The notes beneath the pieces were generated by a model. The model was not told where the DNA came from, made no database searches, and worked only from the letters and a program-made list of their open reading frames with translations. From Lenzites betulinus (taxonomy: Eukaryota > Basidiomycota > Agaricomycetes > Polyporales > Polyporaceae), in contig JABYQU010000043.1 in the NCBI GenBank assembly GCA_022264855.1, positions 124,001 to 188,000 of the forward strand: DNA of 64,000 bases, written 5' to 3'. Both the position numbers and the translations under genes were made by a program. This document shows, piece after piece, positions 1-10,400 of the stretch (position 1 is the first letter of the stretch; every line of letters starts with the position of its first letter).

Positions 1-1391
1 GCCTGGTTCCGGGGTGTACTGCCCTGACCCCGAGCTGCTCGACATCGGCGACAACGTCGTCTTCGGTTCGCGCTCGGAGATCTTCACCACCGACTCGGTC
101 GGCTCCGCAATGGTCACCATCGGCTCGGGCTCGATGATTGCAGACCGTGTCGTCCTCATGCCCGGATCCAAGGTCGGCCGCAAGGTCGTCATGGGCTCCG
201 GCGCGCTGGGCAAGCGTGACGGCGACTACGGCGATGGCTCCGTCTGGATGGGCAACGACCGCGGCGAGGCTGTCTGCTTCGGGAAGCCCAACAAGGACAT
301 CGACGACGAGATCCCGTCGACGCCCTTCGGACGTGCCTTCTACGACCACAAGGCCGCCTACTACGTCTACCCCTACTGGCTCCTCCTCATCATCTACTTC
401 TCGGTTAGCGCATTCAGCGCGGCGTTCTGGGCCATGGGCCCCGTCGCCGTCACGCAGATCGTCAACGCCATCCGCATCTACCACCCGTCGCTGAAGCTCT
501 TCAACGGCCACAAGACGGAACTCTTCATCCTCTTCGGCCTCGTCGCCGCCTGCTTCATCATGATCCTCACGTGCATGTCCATGCTCATGCTCCTCTGGGT
601 CATCGGCACGAAGTGGCTCATCATTGGCCGCCGGCGCGAGGGACGCTACGACTGGGACGAGAGCTCGTACTGCCAGCGGTGGCAGCTGCACCTCACGGTC
701 TCGCGCCCCGTGCACCGTGGCTTCGACAACGGCGGTATCCTCGGCGGCATCTCCGGATCCGCATACTTCGTGTGGTACCTCCGCGCCATGGGCGCGAAGA
801 TCGGCAAGGACTGTGCCATCTTCGCCGGCGGCAAGGTCGGCCTCATGACTGAGCCCGACCTGGTCGAGATGGGCGACCGCGTGTCGCTCGACGACTGCTC
901 CGTCGTCGCACACATCAACTCGCGCGGCAACTTCTCGCTCAACAAGCTCCGCATTGGCTCATCGTACGTCACTCTCTCCTCTCATTCGCATAACACTATA
1001 CTGACATTTCGTCCACAGTGCTGCAATGCGCGCAGGCTCACGCCTTCTGTCCGGAGCAGCGATGGACGACCACTCGATGCTGTGCGAGCACACCCTCCTC
1101 ACCTCTGGCGAGATCGCCATGGCGGGTGCCGCATACGCTGGATGGCCCGCACGCCAGCTCGACGACGTCTTCTTCCTCGAGCGCACGGCAACCGGCACTT
1201 CGCAGGGCGGCAAGGGCGCGCAGCTCACGCGGGACATCAGCCGTCTCGACCACATCCGCCGCTCGATGACGCGGACGAGCCAGCGCAGCCCGAGCGAGTC
1301 CAGCGAGTCGACACACGTGTCGGTCATTGAGCACATCACGGAGAAGGACGACGGCAAGGACGACTCGTCCAAGGCGGGGCTCATCGTCTAG
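1..1391 (+). CDS. NRPS-like / Pls-type protein, C-terminal part (5' truncated)
   Basis: The reading frame is open from base 2, so only the C-terminal ~440 residues are present. Coding is 2-963 and 1019-1391; the intron at 964-1018 begins GTACGT and ends CACAG. The protein has hexapeptide (left-handed beta-helix) repeats such as IGDNVVFGS and IGSGSMIADRVVLMPGSKVG. Two long hydrophobic segments follow (near YWLLLIIYFSVSAF and ELFILFGLVAACFIMIL), then a second hexapeptide block and a Ser/Thr-rich tail. This matches the terminal domain of Pls/PosA-type NRPS-like enzymes, which in bacteria sits behind adenylation and carrier domains and takes part in amide or isopeptide bond formation. The adenylation domain would lie left of the window, so substrate and product cannot be judged. 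The family call is from recall of the domain pattern. Confidence 0.75.
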
Positions 1392-1839
1392 GGTCGTGAG
1401 CTATGATTGTTTCTCGAAGGATATTGCTTCGCTTTACTTCGTTCGGCCCGGATTTCGACGTGCTCCATCATGTTTGATTCTTTACTGTGGTCTGGGGATA
1501 GTTCATCGGTCAGCTTAGAAGTTTCTCATCATTATCGTCATTGTCATCATCATGTATCGTTAGCTCTTTTCCGATATAGAATATACTACATCATCCACTA
1601 CTTCAGTGCGCGATCGCATGAGCCTTCACTTTTGAGCTTCAAGCTTCAAACTTGCGACCTTGAGTTCCCGAGTCGTGTGCAAGCATCGCTGGAGCACTTG
1701 CCCTCTGCGCGCATGATCAACATTGAGACATACACATGCGGTCCTTCAAGTATAGTTACATTTGATTTGTACAGGTTACAGACGACTGCAAGTCTGACAT
1801 CAAGAGAGTTCCGTCCCGCCAGCGTTGCAAGCATACACC
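1392..1839. other. Convergent intergenic region
   Basis: This is the space between the 3' ends of the NRPS-like gene (+) and GST A (-). It is AT-richer than the flanks and has TCAT/CATCAT runs near 1528-1552. No conserved reading frame is seen. It presumably holds both 3' UTRs. Confidence 0.6.
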
Positions 1840-2772
1840 TTACCCGCGCAAGTTCGCGAAGCGCACCTTGTACTTTTCGGTGATGTAGGCCTATTACGAG
1901 CTCACCATCAGCTAGACGATTCACCCAGCACCACCCAACTAATCCTACCTCATCGAACGTGGCCTTGAAGCTTTCTCTAGCCAACAGGGCGTTATGGTAC
2001 TTCGCAAACTTCGGGTAGGGGCCGTCTTCCGCGGTCAGCGTAGCAAGAACCCTCGGGCCCTCACCCCTAGGGTACCCGCCAAGGTCTTCCTTGAGAGTGA
2101 CGTTGGCGCGTCCAAGGAATGGCGTCAGAGCGACGTCCGCGATGGAGTATTTGCCAACGGCGAAACCGTCCTCGGGGAGGAGCGTCTGCAGGGCCTCCAC
2201 AGCCTTGTAGAGGTCCTCAACAGGCGACTTGCCCTGGACGAACGAGTGCCAGGCCGGGATGAACTTCGACTGGACGACTTCGATGAAGAAGCGGGCCTGG
2301 GCGCGCTTGACGGCGTCCGAGGGGTGGAGGCCGGAGTGAGGGTAGAGGTCTGCGATGAATTCGACGAGCACGAGCGACTCGGCGAGCTTGATGGAGTGGG
2401 GCGAGGGCTCGTCCGCAGGAACGTCCGGGCCGCCGTATGCAATAGCGGGGACCTGTGGGTGTTCCCGATTGAGTGGCTGATATTATAAGAGCGGGGAGGG
2501 GCACATGCCTTGCTAGCGGGGTTGACCTTGGGCGCATACCACTCCGGCTTGTTCTGGAGGTCGATCTGGTACGGGGTGAAGTGTGCCTTCGCCTCGTGCA
2601 GCGCGATCTCAGCCTATCGGATGTTAGTAAACTGTGTTCAAGGTCAATGATGTACATCATGACTGACCCGCTGGGCGAAGGGGCAGATCTGTAACGAGAA
2701 TGAGCTTCGTCCCTTGGCCGTAGAAGAGATGAGGCTTACCTTGGCCGTGTAAAGAGTGATTCTCTCGGGCAT
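1840..2772 (-). CDS. Omega-like glutathione S-transferase, Cys type (GST A)
   Basis: Predicted glutathione-dependent transferase/thiol-transferase of 237 aa, probably cytosolic. Exons on the minus strand: 2740-2772, 2668-2688, 2509-2613, 1949-2452 and 1840-1890. The N-terminal thioredoxin-like domain starts MPERITLYTAK. The active-site motif ICPFAQR sits alone in a 21-nt exon; its Cys is in the omega-class catalytic position. The substrate-facing helical domain follows, with the conserved segment EDGFAVGKYSIADVAL. Intron 3 (2453-2508) begins GCATGT, so it is a GC-AG intron. The closest relative in the window is GST E at 47109. GST membership is strong; the subclass is inferred from the motif. 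Confidence 0.9.
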
Positions 2773-3570
2773 GGTGGTGGATGGTATGGAAGGTAGGGGA
2801 ACGGTATGCGGCACGTCATGTTATATATATCTTCTTGACTGAGACCTCAGGGCCAAAGAAGCGCAGTGTGGGCGCGATATGGTGTCATCCGCAGGCTTAT
2901 GAAGCACCGTTCACATGCCCGTCCGGCGCTGTGTGAACGACTTCGAAGTGGTCGTCGTCTAAACTCTGTTGGAACGAGTCGGGATATGTAGAATACTCGA
3001 ACCCGTGAACAAAGGCAGGCACGGCACAAGGTTTCGGAGGATATCAGGACAGCCGGGGGCGCCGCAGAAGAAACGTGATAGTTGACTTTGCGGTACGTTA
3101 CTTGCCTCAAGAACCTAGGTATGAATACATGTGTCTTCTCAAGACAGGGCTATCGGAGGCCTGGGCTGATGATCATTGGGTATATAAAATGCGGAACAAA
3201 GGCGAACCAGGCCATTCGGATGATAGCATCATCGAAGTCACCATCGATGTATGCATATCTTCGGATATAACAGTGCTCGCCGAGACTCGGCGCAGTACCT
3301 TCACACACAGCATGTCAGAAGAGACGAGACGAGACTGAAACCAGAGATTGGAGCACAGGCTAGAGTGGCAGTACTTGGTAGTATGTACGACTCACTCGGA
3401 CGAGTGAATATACTTAACACGAAATTGATTATCGGATAATGCCGAGCCACGTGTACCACGCGCCGCACAACGACGCCTAAATTACTCGTTACAACTTACA
3501 ATATTTGCCTCGAACAACTGCTACTGCTACTGGCACATCTGACAAGTATCATATAAACCTCGTGCACTGT
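2773..3570. other. Divergent promoter region, GST A / DNA glycosylase
   Basis: This ~800-bp spacer has GST A leaving left and the DNA glycosylase leaving right. It contains the GST A TATA-like run and a second A/T-rich box (TATATAAAA, 3181-3189) facing right but ~390 bp from the glycosylase start. No convincing coding exon was found. Confidence 0.55.
2821..2830 (-). promoter_or_regulatory. TATA-like element of GST A
   Basis: An ATATATATAA run lies about 50 bp upstream of the GST A start codon. All five GST genes in the window have a comparable element. Confidence 0.5.
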
Positions 3571-5076
3571 ATGTCGCCGAGCAACTATCAATCCGATGAC
3601 GATCAACCTCGAGCCACTGACTCGTCTGGCATTAATGCGAGTCCGACACAAGCGCTTCGCACAACCCTCTCGCAGTTCCGCTTCGACGCAAAATCGGCGT
3701 CCTCTATCAGACACTCCCCACGGAGCCGTGGAGGCGCTGTAGGGCTACCGAAACTTGAAGAAAAAGAGTCAGAACTTCCAACTTTACCGTCTGAGGGCGG
3801 TTCGTCGAGGAAACGGCCAGCGACTGCCACGGTGGCGGTCCGTGACCTCAAGAGGAACAAGGTGAAAGCGCAGAAGCAGAGAATCTCCGTGGCCCCGCCG
3901 GAGAAGTACGCGCATCTGAAACACCTAGACGACCACTTGGGACAGGGGCCAGACGCGCTAGACAGTGAGCCCCAGGACCAAATCTTCCTGCTGAACCTGA
4001 CCGCTCCTCCTGAAATAGTCCTATTTTGCGGTATTAAGTGCGCTTGTGATCTGCGTGCTCTCGCATATGTTAAACATATATTAAGTCCAGGAAAGAGATC
4101 AGCCACAGTTGGGCACCACTTTGCCCATCCTACAAACCATTTTTGGAAGTGTTTGCATGGCGCAGGTCAGTCACATTGGCCTTGAACCAAGTCGAAGTGA
4201 AGGGTATACACGCCCGTATGCGCGATACGTCGTGTTAACGCAGGATGCCCATCGTATTGAACGCATTTCTGCTAGAGTTGACGGATAGACTGCTGGACCC
4301 AAGCGAAGATGCTACACTTCCTGAACGCTATCGGTTGGGTTTGGTGAGTCGACCAGGACGCACATACCACCTTGAGAGTGCATTGACTCATATGGTCTTC
4401 CAAAGACCAACCTCGTCTCACGACCTAGCTCTCAGGCGAGGACCATCCTGAGAGAATGTTGACGTACCTGCTCATCCACTGGTAGGCTGCGGAACTGGCG
4501 AACACGGAGTACACAGCGGGGGTGCCAGATCTCCTCCGGAAGATTGCGCTCACACGTCCACGGATACTATGTTTTGTTGGCAAGCAGATATGGGAGAGTT
4601 TCGTCAAAGCAGCCGCGCCCCGTGCAGTTATTCAGGCCACCGACCGTCCACGACCGACAGATGCCGCCGGAGGCTCGACAACCGAAGTATCGGCTAAGTC
4701 TAGGAAAAAACGATCCTCAGGCCCGACCAAGCCCACGTTCGCTTTTGGCTTGCAGCCTTACAAGATACTCCACTCGGGACGTGCGTCACCAGCCTGCCAG
4801 TGCTTTTCCAGTACCACGCTGACAGCCGCTTAGCAAACGCCCGTACTCGCGAGACCCTGGTGTTCGTCGTCGTAAGCACATCAGGGCTTGTTGCGGGCTA
4901 CCAGGTACGTCTGGTAATTTTGTGAGCCGTTCTCGGAGAACAATTCTAATATGTCACAGCGCGAGGAGAAGATCGAACAATTCAAATTGCTCAAGGGACG
5001 TTTAGATGAGCTGAAAAGGGGCTCTATCGACACTACAACCATGACTGTCATACCCGTCCCCCCTGATTTGCTCTAG
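3571..5076 (+). CDS. G/T(U) mismatch-specific DNA glycosylase (TDG/MUG family)
   Basis: Base-excision-repair enzyme that removes T or U mispaired with G, expected in the nucleus. Exons: 3571-4037, 4086-4165, 4276-4343, 4406-4435, 4486-4780, 4834-4904 and 4960-5076 (375 aa). Splicing restores the signature VLFCGINPGKRSA, with the catalytic-loop Asn of TDG-type enzymes, then GHHFAHPTNHFWK, LTDRLL, TNLVSRPSS, RILCFVGKQIWE and FVVVSTSG. The first ~130 residues are Ser/Lys/Arg-rich and look disordered; a basic patch near KRPATATVAVRDLKRNK could bind DNA. The start is the first ATG in frame. Intron 4 (4436-4485) uses a GC donor (CAG|GCGAGG); no GT donor keeps the family frame there. The family call is firm; the extent of the N-terminus is less so. 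Confidence 0.9.
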
Positions 5077-5401
5077 CAACCGACAATTCGCGTTTGCATT
5101 ATTGATTTGGCAGTGGATCGCAACTCCAAATACGTGCCAGACGTTGAGTGGGCTCATCGAATCGATGCCAGATTCTGTCAGCCACAGCCCTACTCTTCCA
5201 TCGCTCGCGTAGCGTGCGTTCCGGCGATATGTACTTAAGGCCATCGGACAAATGTTGTCAAACCCCGGCGAGACGAGTCATCTTTGCACTGGATCCGCGG
5301 CACGATGCTTCCTACTAACCGAATATCTCCTTCTGTGCCCACGACTGCGGACGCCATTTAAACAACTACGGACTAACTTCACTGGCAGGACAGCAGCCCC
5401 A
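5077..5401. other. Intergenic, tandem (+) genes
   Basis: Spacer between the glycosylase stop and the DUF4246 start. No coding signal was seen. It probably contains a 3' UTR and the next promoter. Confidence 0.55.
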
Positions 5402-7246
5402 ATGGCGACACTCAATGTTCAATCTCCAGGGACGCAGCCAAATTGGTCCTCGAATGCCTCATTCCCCTCGCCGTTCACCTTTATCCTCAACAACCCCGTC
5501 CCGCTCGTGGAGCTCCGTTTACGACGCTTCGCGCGCACCATCCGCGACAAGCCGCGATGGTGGGAGAAGGTGCACAATGTCGAGATCGCCGCGCGCTGGA
5601 AGCAGGAAATCATAAAGCACGACCGCGCCATGGTCGAGAGGCTCTGGGGCGGGGAGAAGCGGTTCTACGCAGGAAAGGGAGAGAAGCAGTGGCCGCGCGA
5701 GACGATCACCGACGCGCAGCTCCAGTACCTTTTTGACGAGCTCAGGTATCTTGCGTCTCAACGTGATGAGGAAACGGGCACTTTAGTAAGAACAGTTTCA
5801 TTTGTCTAGAGGTGTCTGCCCGTCGCTGAACATACTGTCCAGGAGACAACTATCCCGATGGTGTATGAGGCATCTGCCCTGATACCGGCATCGTTGAAAG
5901 CCTCTCTGAGGTCGTTGGCTACGCGACTCGAAGAAGCTCCGGAGGATGAAAAGGACTGGCACCCCGGCTCAAACAAGCAAGTCCTCGATCTCGTGCATCC
6001 CTCCCTCTTCAGCCTGCGGCTCGGCCGCTCGTTCGTGCGCCTCCCGCTCCTGGAGCGCGCAGACACCTTGAGCCTGCTCACAGTCGATGACTACTTTAGC
6101 CGGCGGCCGGACATACAACATCGGTATGCCTCCAACTTCTGGGAACGCAACGATGGGGACCCGCTACACCCGTTCGAGTACGCTGTCTCACAAGCGCACC
6201 AGTGGCTACCGACCGACTTTGCCGTGTCGGAGTCGGCGCAGGTCGTGCCGCAAGGCTACATCAACAACCTCCACCCCACGGAGCACGCCAATTCGTACGA
6301 CACTATCTCCGCCATCCTCGAGCGATTCCTGCCCCTGTTCGAGCGCGTCCTCGGGGACCAGCTCAGCCCTCCGCGCGTACCCGTATTCCCAATCGATCCA
6401 GAGATGTGGTACGACCACTTGGATGATAAATGGCCTGAGGCTGAAACGCCCGTGCCCGAGCGCAAAAAGTGGGAACGCCTCCACCACAGGCCACAGATCC
6501 CCGACGTGGCGCCTTTCCATCCCCCGAGCCCCGAGGGGCGGATCTCGCTCAGCCTGAAAGGGCGCACGCTCCAAGTGATCGTTAAGATGGCGAACATCGT
6601 CCTCACGCCCGCGGCGCCGTCGTACCCGGGCGGCACGTGGCACGTCGAAGGGATGGCGAACGAGAAGATCGTCGCGACCGGCCTGTACTACTACGACAGC
6701 GCGAACATCATCGAGTCGCGCCTCGCGTTCCGCGCGGCGGTCGGCGAGGGCCAGTGCCTCGGCGCAACGTACCTCAGCTACGAGCAGTGGGACCACCGCG
6801 GCTTCCTCACCGTATACTGCATCACGCATACACTGGCCCTCAACCAGGGGCTCGGACACGTCGTCGCGGCGGAGGACAAGTGCGTGGTGTTCCCGAACAT
6901 CTATCAGCATCGCGTCGCGCCCTTTGGACTCGCGGATCCCTCGCGTGGGGGTCATCGCAAGATCCTTGCGTTCTTCCTCGTCGACCCGCTCATATCCGTG
7001 CACTCGACCAGCGATGTGCCACCACAGCAGGCGGAGTGGTACCGCGACGCAGTCTACGGGCTGGATTGCTTCAAGAAACTCCCCGCAGAGTTGGTGGAGG
7101 TCATACTAGAATACGTGTCAGAGAGCACCGTGACGTTAGAGGAGGCGAAGGCAGATCGCGAAGAGCTCATGAAGGAGCGGGCCCGGTTCGTCAAGACGCA
7201 CAATGATGAGCTCTTTGAGGCCGAGTTCTCGATGTGCGAGCATTAA
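5402..7246 (+). CDS. DUF4246 family protein (possible 2OG-Fe(II)-type fold)
   Basis: Exons 5402-5785 and 5843-7246; 595 aa. Conserved fungal family without an assigned reaction. Recognisable segments are the N-terminal LRRFARTIRDKPRWWEKV, the central YPGGTWHVEGMANEKIVATG with YYYDSANIIESRLAFR, and the C-terminal FPNIYQHRVAPFGLADPSR followed by GHRKILAFFLVDP. The spaced HxE...H...R residues (WHVEG, YQHRV, GHRK) resemble the metal and co-substrate ligands of 2-oxoglutarate/Fe(II) oxygenases. This is inference from the pattern only. No signal peptide or membrane segment is visible. The start ATG lies in frame upstream of the conserved region and has no nearby competitor. Confidence 0.85.
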
Positions 7247-7402
7247 TGATTACGAGTGGGTACAGATGTGGACCCGATATGTCAAACGTGTTTGTAGGAG
7301 AACAAGATTATACGCTGTAGTGATACATTTTCACCGGTCGGGAAACCAGCACTATGGTACAACGGTCCATGGACAACATGCAAAACAGGAACGAACACAC
7401 AT

Positions 7403-10400
7403 CTACTCTTCCATCGCATCGTCGCTCTCTTCCTCGCTGTCGCTGTCCTCGCCTTCGGCCACCTCGATGGGGTCCAGGTCGATGTCGTGATCGGCACCCA
7501 TGTACGAGTCGCAGATGACGTAGAGCTTGAGCGCGTGCTCGCCCTGCGGCAAGGAGAACTCGAGGCGCACGGCGAGGTTGCGATGCACAGTGACCTTCTT
7601 AATCGCAAGAAGTTGCCTCGTCTTCGGCTCGCCGATGACGATCCACCAATTTGACAGCTTCTTCTTGGGGTAGAAGGGTGCGACAACGATCTCGTCGTCC
7701 TCGGAGGGGTCCGTGTCTTCGTCGGCGTCCTTCGACAGCGACACTTGGATGGTGATGGGCGCGCCCGCCGAGTAATCGCCCTTCGCGAGATCGTAGTTCA
7801 CGTCGAGTGTTGGGTACGAGTTGACGAACGTGGCAACATCTCGCCTAAAACGATGTCAGTGACCAAACACGCGCCGAGTGCCCGCGGTCGCTTACATCTG
7901 TCTCGCGTCCATCTGCAGGAGCTGGTTCCTCTGGTCGTCCTCCATCTCCATGATGTCGTAAACAGTCTCGGCGCCGGCATCCTTGCATCGCTTGATCACC
8001 TGGGAAAACACGTTAGTTGGCTGCATGTCATCTGCTATTTTGAAGACAAATACGTACGTCGGGCTCGAAGTGAGGGATCTGCTTCAACGGAGAATCCGTC
8101 TCCCAGCATGCCTGCACGCACATTTGCGACAAGTCCATCGCTCCAAGGGCATTGAGCCACGCATTGGAGGACATGACGTCTACACATGCCGACAGCAGGT
8201 TGAGTACCTTCTCGAGCACGAGACCCTGGTCGGCGGCGAGATCCGGAGGAAGCTGAAGACGGGAGAAGTGGGCCTGAAGCAGCAGGAACGTCTTGAAGTG
8301 AGGTGCCTCGAAGTCGACCTTCTCGAGTTTGACAGGAACCCGGTCGTAGATGCGCCGCAAAAGGACGTCCTCGTGACGGCGGATGGGGATAGACTCGAAC
8401 TCCGCTGACGAGGACACGACTTCGAGGAGACCCTTGAGCTTCGTGCGCTCCTTCAACGACAGAGTGTACACCTCGACGGTCACATCTGAGAGATAGCGTC
8501 AGTGGCGTATTGCAGATGCTGATGTCATGTCGCTTACAGGAGATGTTGTAGTACGCCGCGATCATACCAAGGTTCAAGGGTGACACATCCATCTCGTCCT
8601 CTGTGTGCTGGGTCAGAAGCGTTGCCACGACTGTCAACTCTTGAGCACTTACCGATGGCGATACATTTCGAGTTAACGAGATCGTTGAGCGTGCTCTCAA
8701 CCAGCTCTGATAGATGATCCGAAAGATGTTGGTGGCTGACATTGTGCAGGTTGTAGTAGTTGGGGTTCTGCGTCATGCGGCGGTAGAAGTACGTCCATGT
8801 CAAGATATCCTAGGGTGGCGGGTAAGCATGTTTCTTCTATATGTTGGTCGGATGTGACTTACCATTGCATCCTGCTTGTTCTCGATGGTCTTGACAGCGA
8901 TCTCCGCGAGGAAGTAGTCGTGGAGCATGTGCGTCGGGAGATGGGATTCGATGGGAAGGCCCTCAGCAAGGAACTTCTTGTAAAAGTCCTTCCGAGTTTG
9001 TTGGCACATCAGTACCGCGCGACTTTTCTCGTCTTCCAGCGGGCGGCATGCGCGGCCCATCATCTGAAGCACGTCCATGACGGGGTAGTCGACGTAACGA
9101 TGCTCCTTGCCCTCATAGCACTGGACACCCATGATGATGACCAGGTAGCTGGAGACAGGCAAGTTCCACGCAGTATCCTACCCGGAGCGTTAGTGTAGAG
9201 CCTGCAGCGTCGCGAGATATCCATACCTTCGAAGCGATCAGGACCTGGATTGCGCCATGTTGGAATAGTCTCTCCACAATGCGCTTGTCTTGCTTGTCCA
9301 GCGCCTCGTGGTAGTAGCCAATACCGTGCTTCAATGTCTCCTTCAGGCCAGCGTCGGTGACATGCTCCAGATGGGGCGCCAAGTCAGACTCCTCGACATG
9401 GAGGAAGCGAGTAGCATTGTCGTCCGCGCTGCAGTGCGTGATGATGTCGTCGGCGGTGAGACGACACTGGCGACGTGAAGGGACGAAGATGATGACAGGC
9501 TTGTGTGGAGAGTATTCGCACATGGCAAGGTAAGCAGGCTTCGACATAGCGATCATGAGTGAGGGGAAGTGCGGGATCTGGAAGCTCTGGATATGGATAT
9601 CCATGTCGAGGGGACGGGCGCTAGCGAAGAGTCAGCAGGATTGCCTTCACCGAGGGCGACGTGTACATACCTTGGGGGGAAGTTGAAGATGGCGTGGGAG
9701 GGTGCACCCATCCACTCGCCTAGGTCACGGGCATTCGCCAACGAGACGCCGCAAGCAACTATACGGGTCTTGATGTCGGTCTGTGCCGAGACATAGCGTG
9801 TCCGCGAAATGACAACCTCGTACGTCGGTCCGACCTCTCCACCTACGAGTTGCACCTCATCAGCAATAAGCAGCCCGATATTCTGCACATTCTTCCTCTG
9901 ACGCCATCTCCGCGAGAGAACGTCCCACTAGATACGGAATTCAGTATGAAGAACGGAGTCACAGCGACGGAATACATACCTGAGTAGGAGTGCAGACAAT
10001 GAGGTCGCCCTTCTCTAGGAGGCGCAGATCCGCGCTCGTCTCGCCGGTCAGGCTGACAATCTCCTTGCCACCCTGGAGATCACCAAACTTCTTGCGCCAC
10101 TCCTCCACGCGCATGTCGACCATATCCTGGTAAGGCTCGATACAGACAGCCCGCTTCTGTTCACGCTTGCTCCATAGGCGAAGCAGAGCGAACTCGGCAC
10201 AAATCGTCTTGCCACTGCCCGTGGGGGCGCCGATGAAGACATTGTCGTCTGTTGTGTACAGCGCTTGGAAGACCTGTGTCTGGATCTTGTTGAACGTCTG
10301 GATGGTGGAGGAGTAGATGCTCTCGAAATCCTTGTTGTGCAAAGCGGAGAGCGGGAGAGCCTGCAGATCGAGGAGAGGCGTGGGGGGAGGGAACTTCTCA

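Noticed and set aside
3505..3570. Upstream extension of the DNA glycosylase
   Set aside because: The frame is open but has no ATG before 3571; the upstream start is a TTG.
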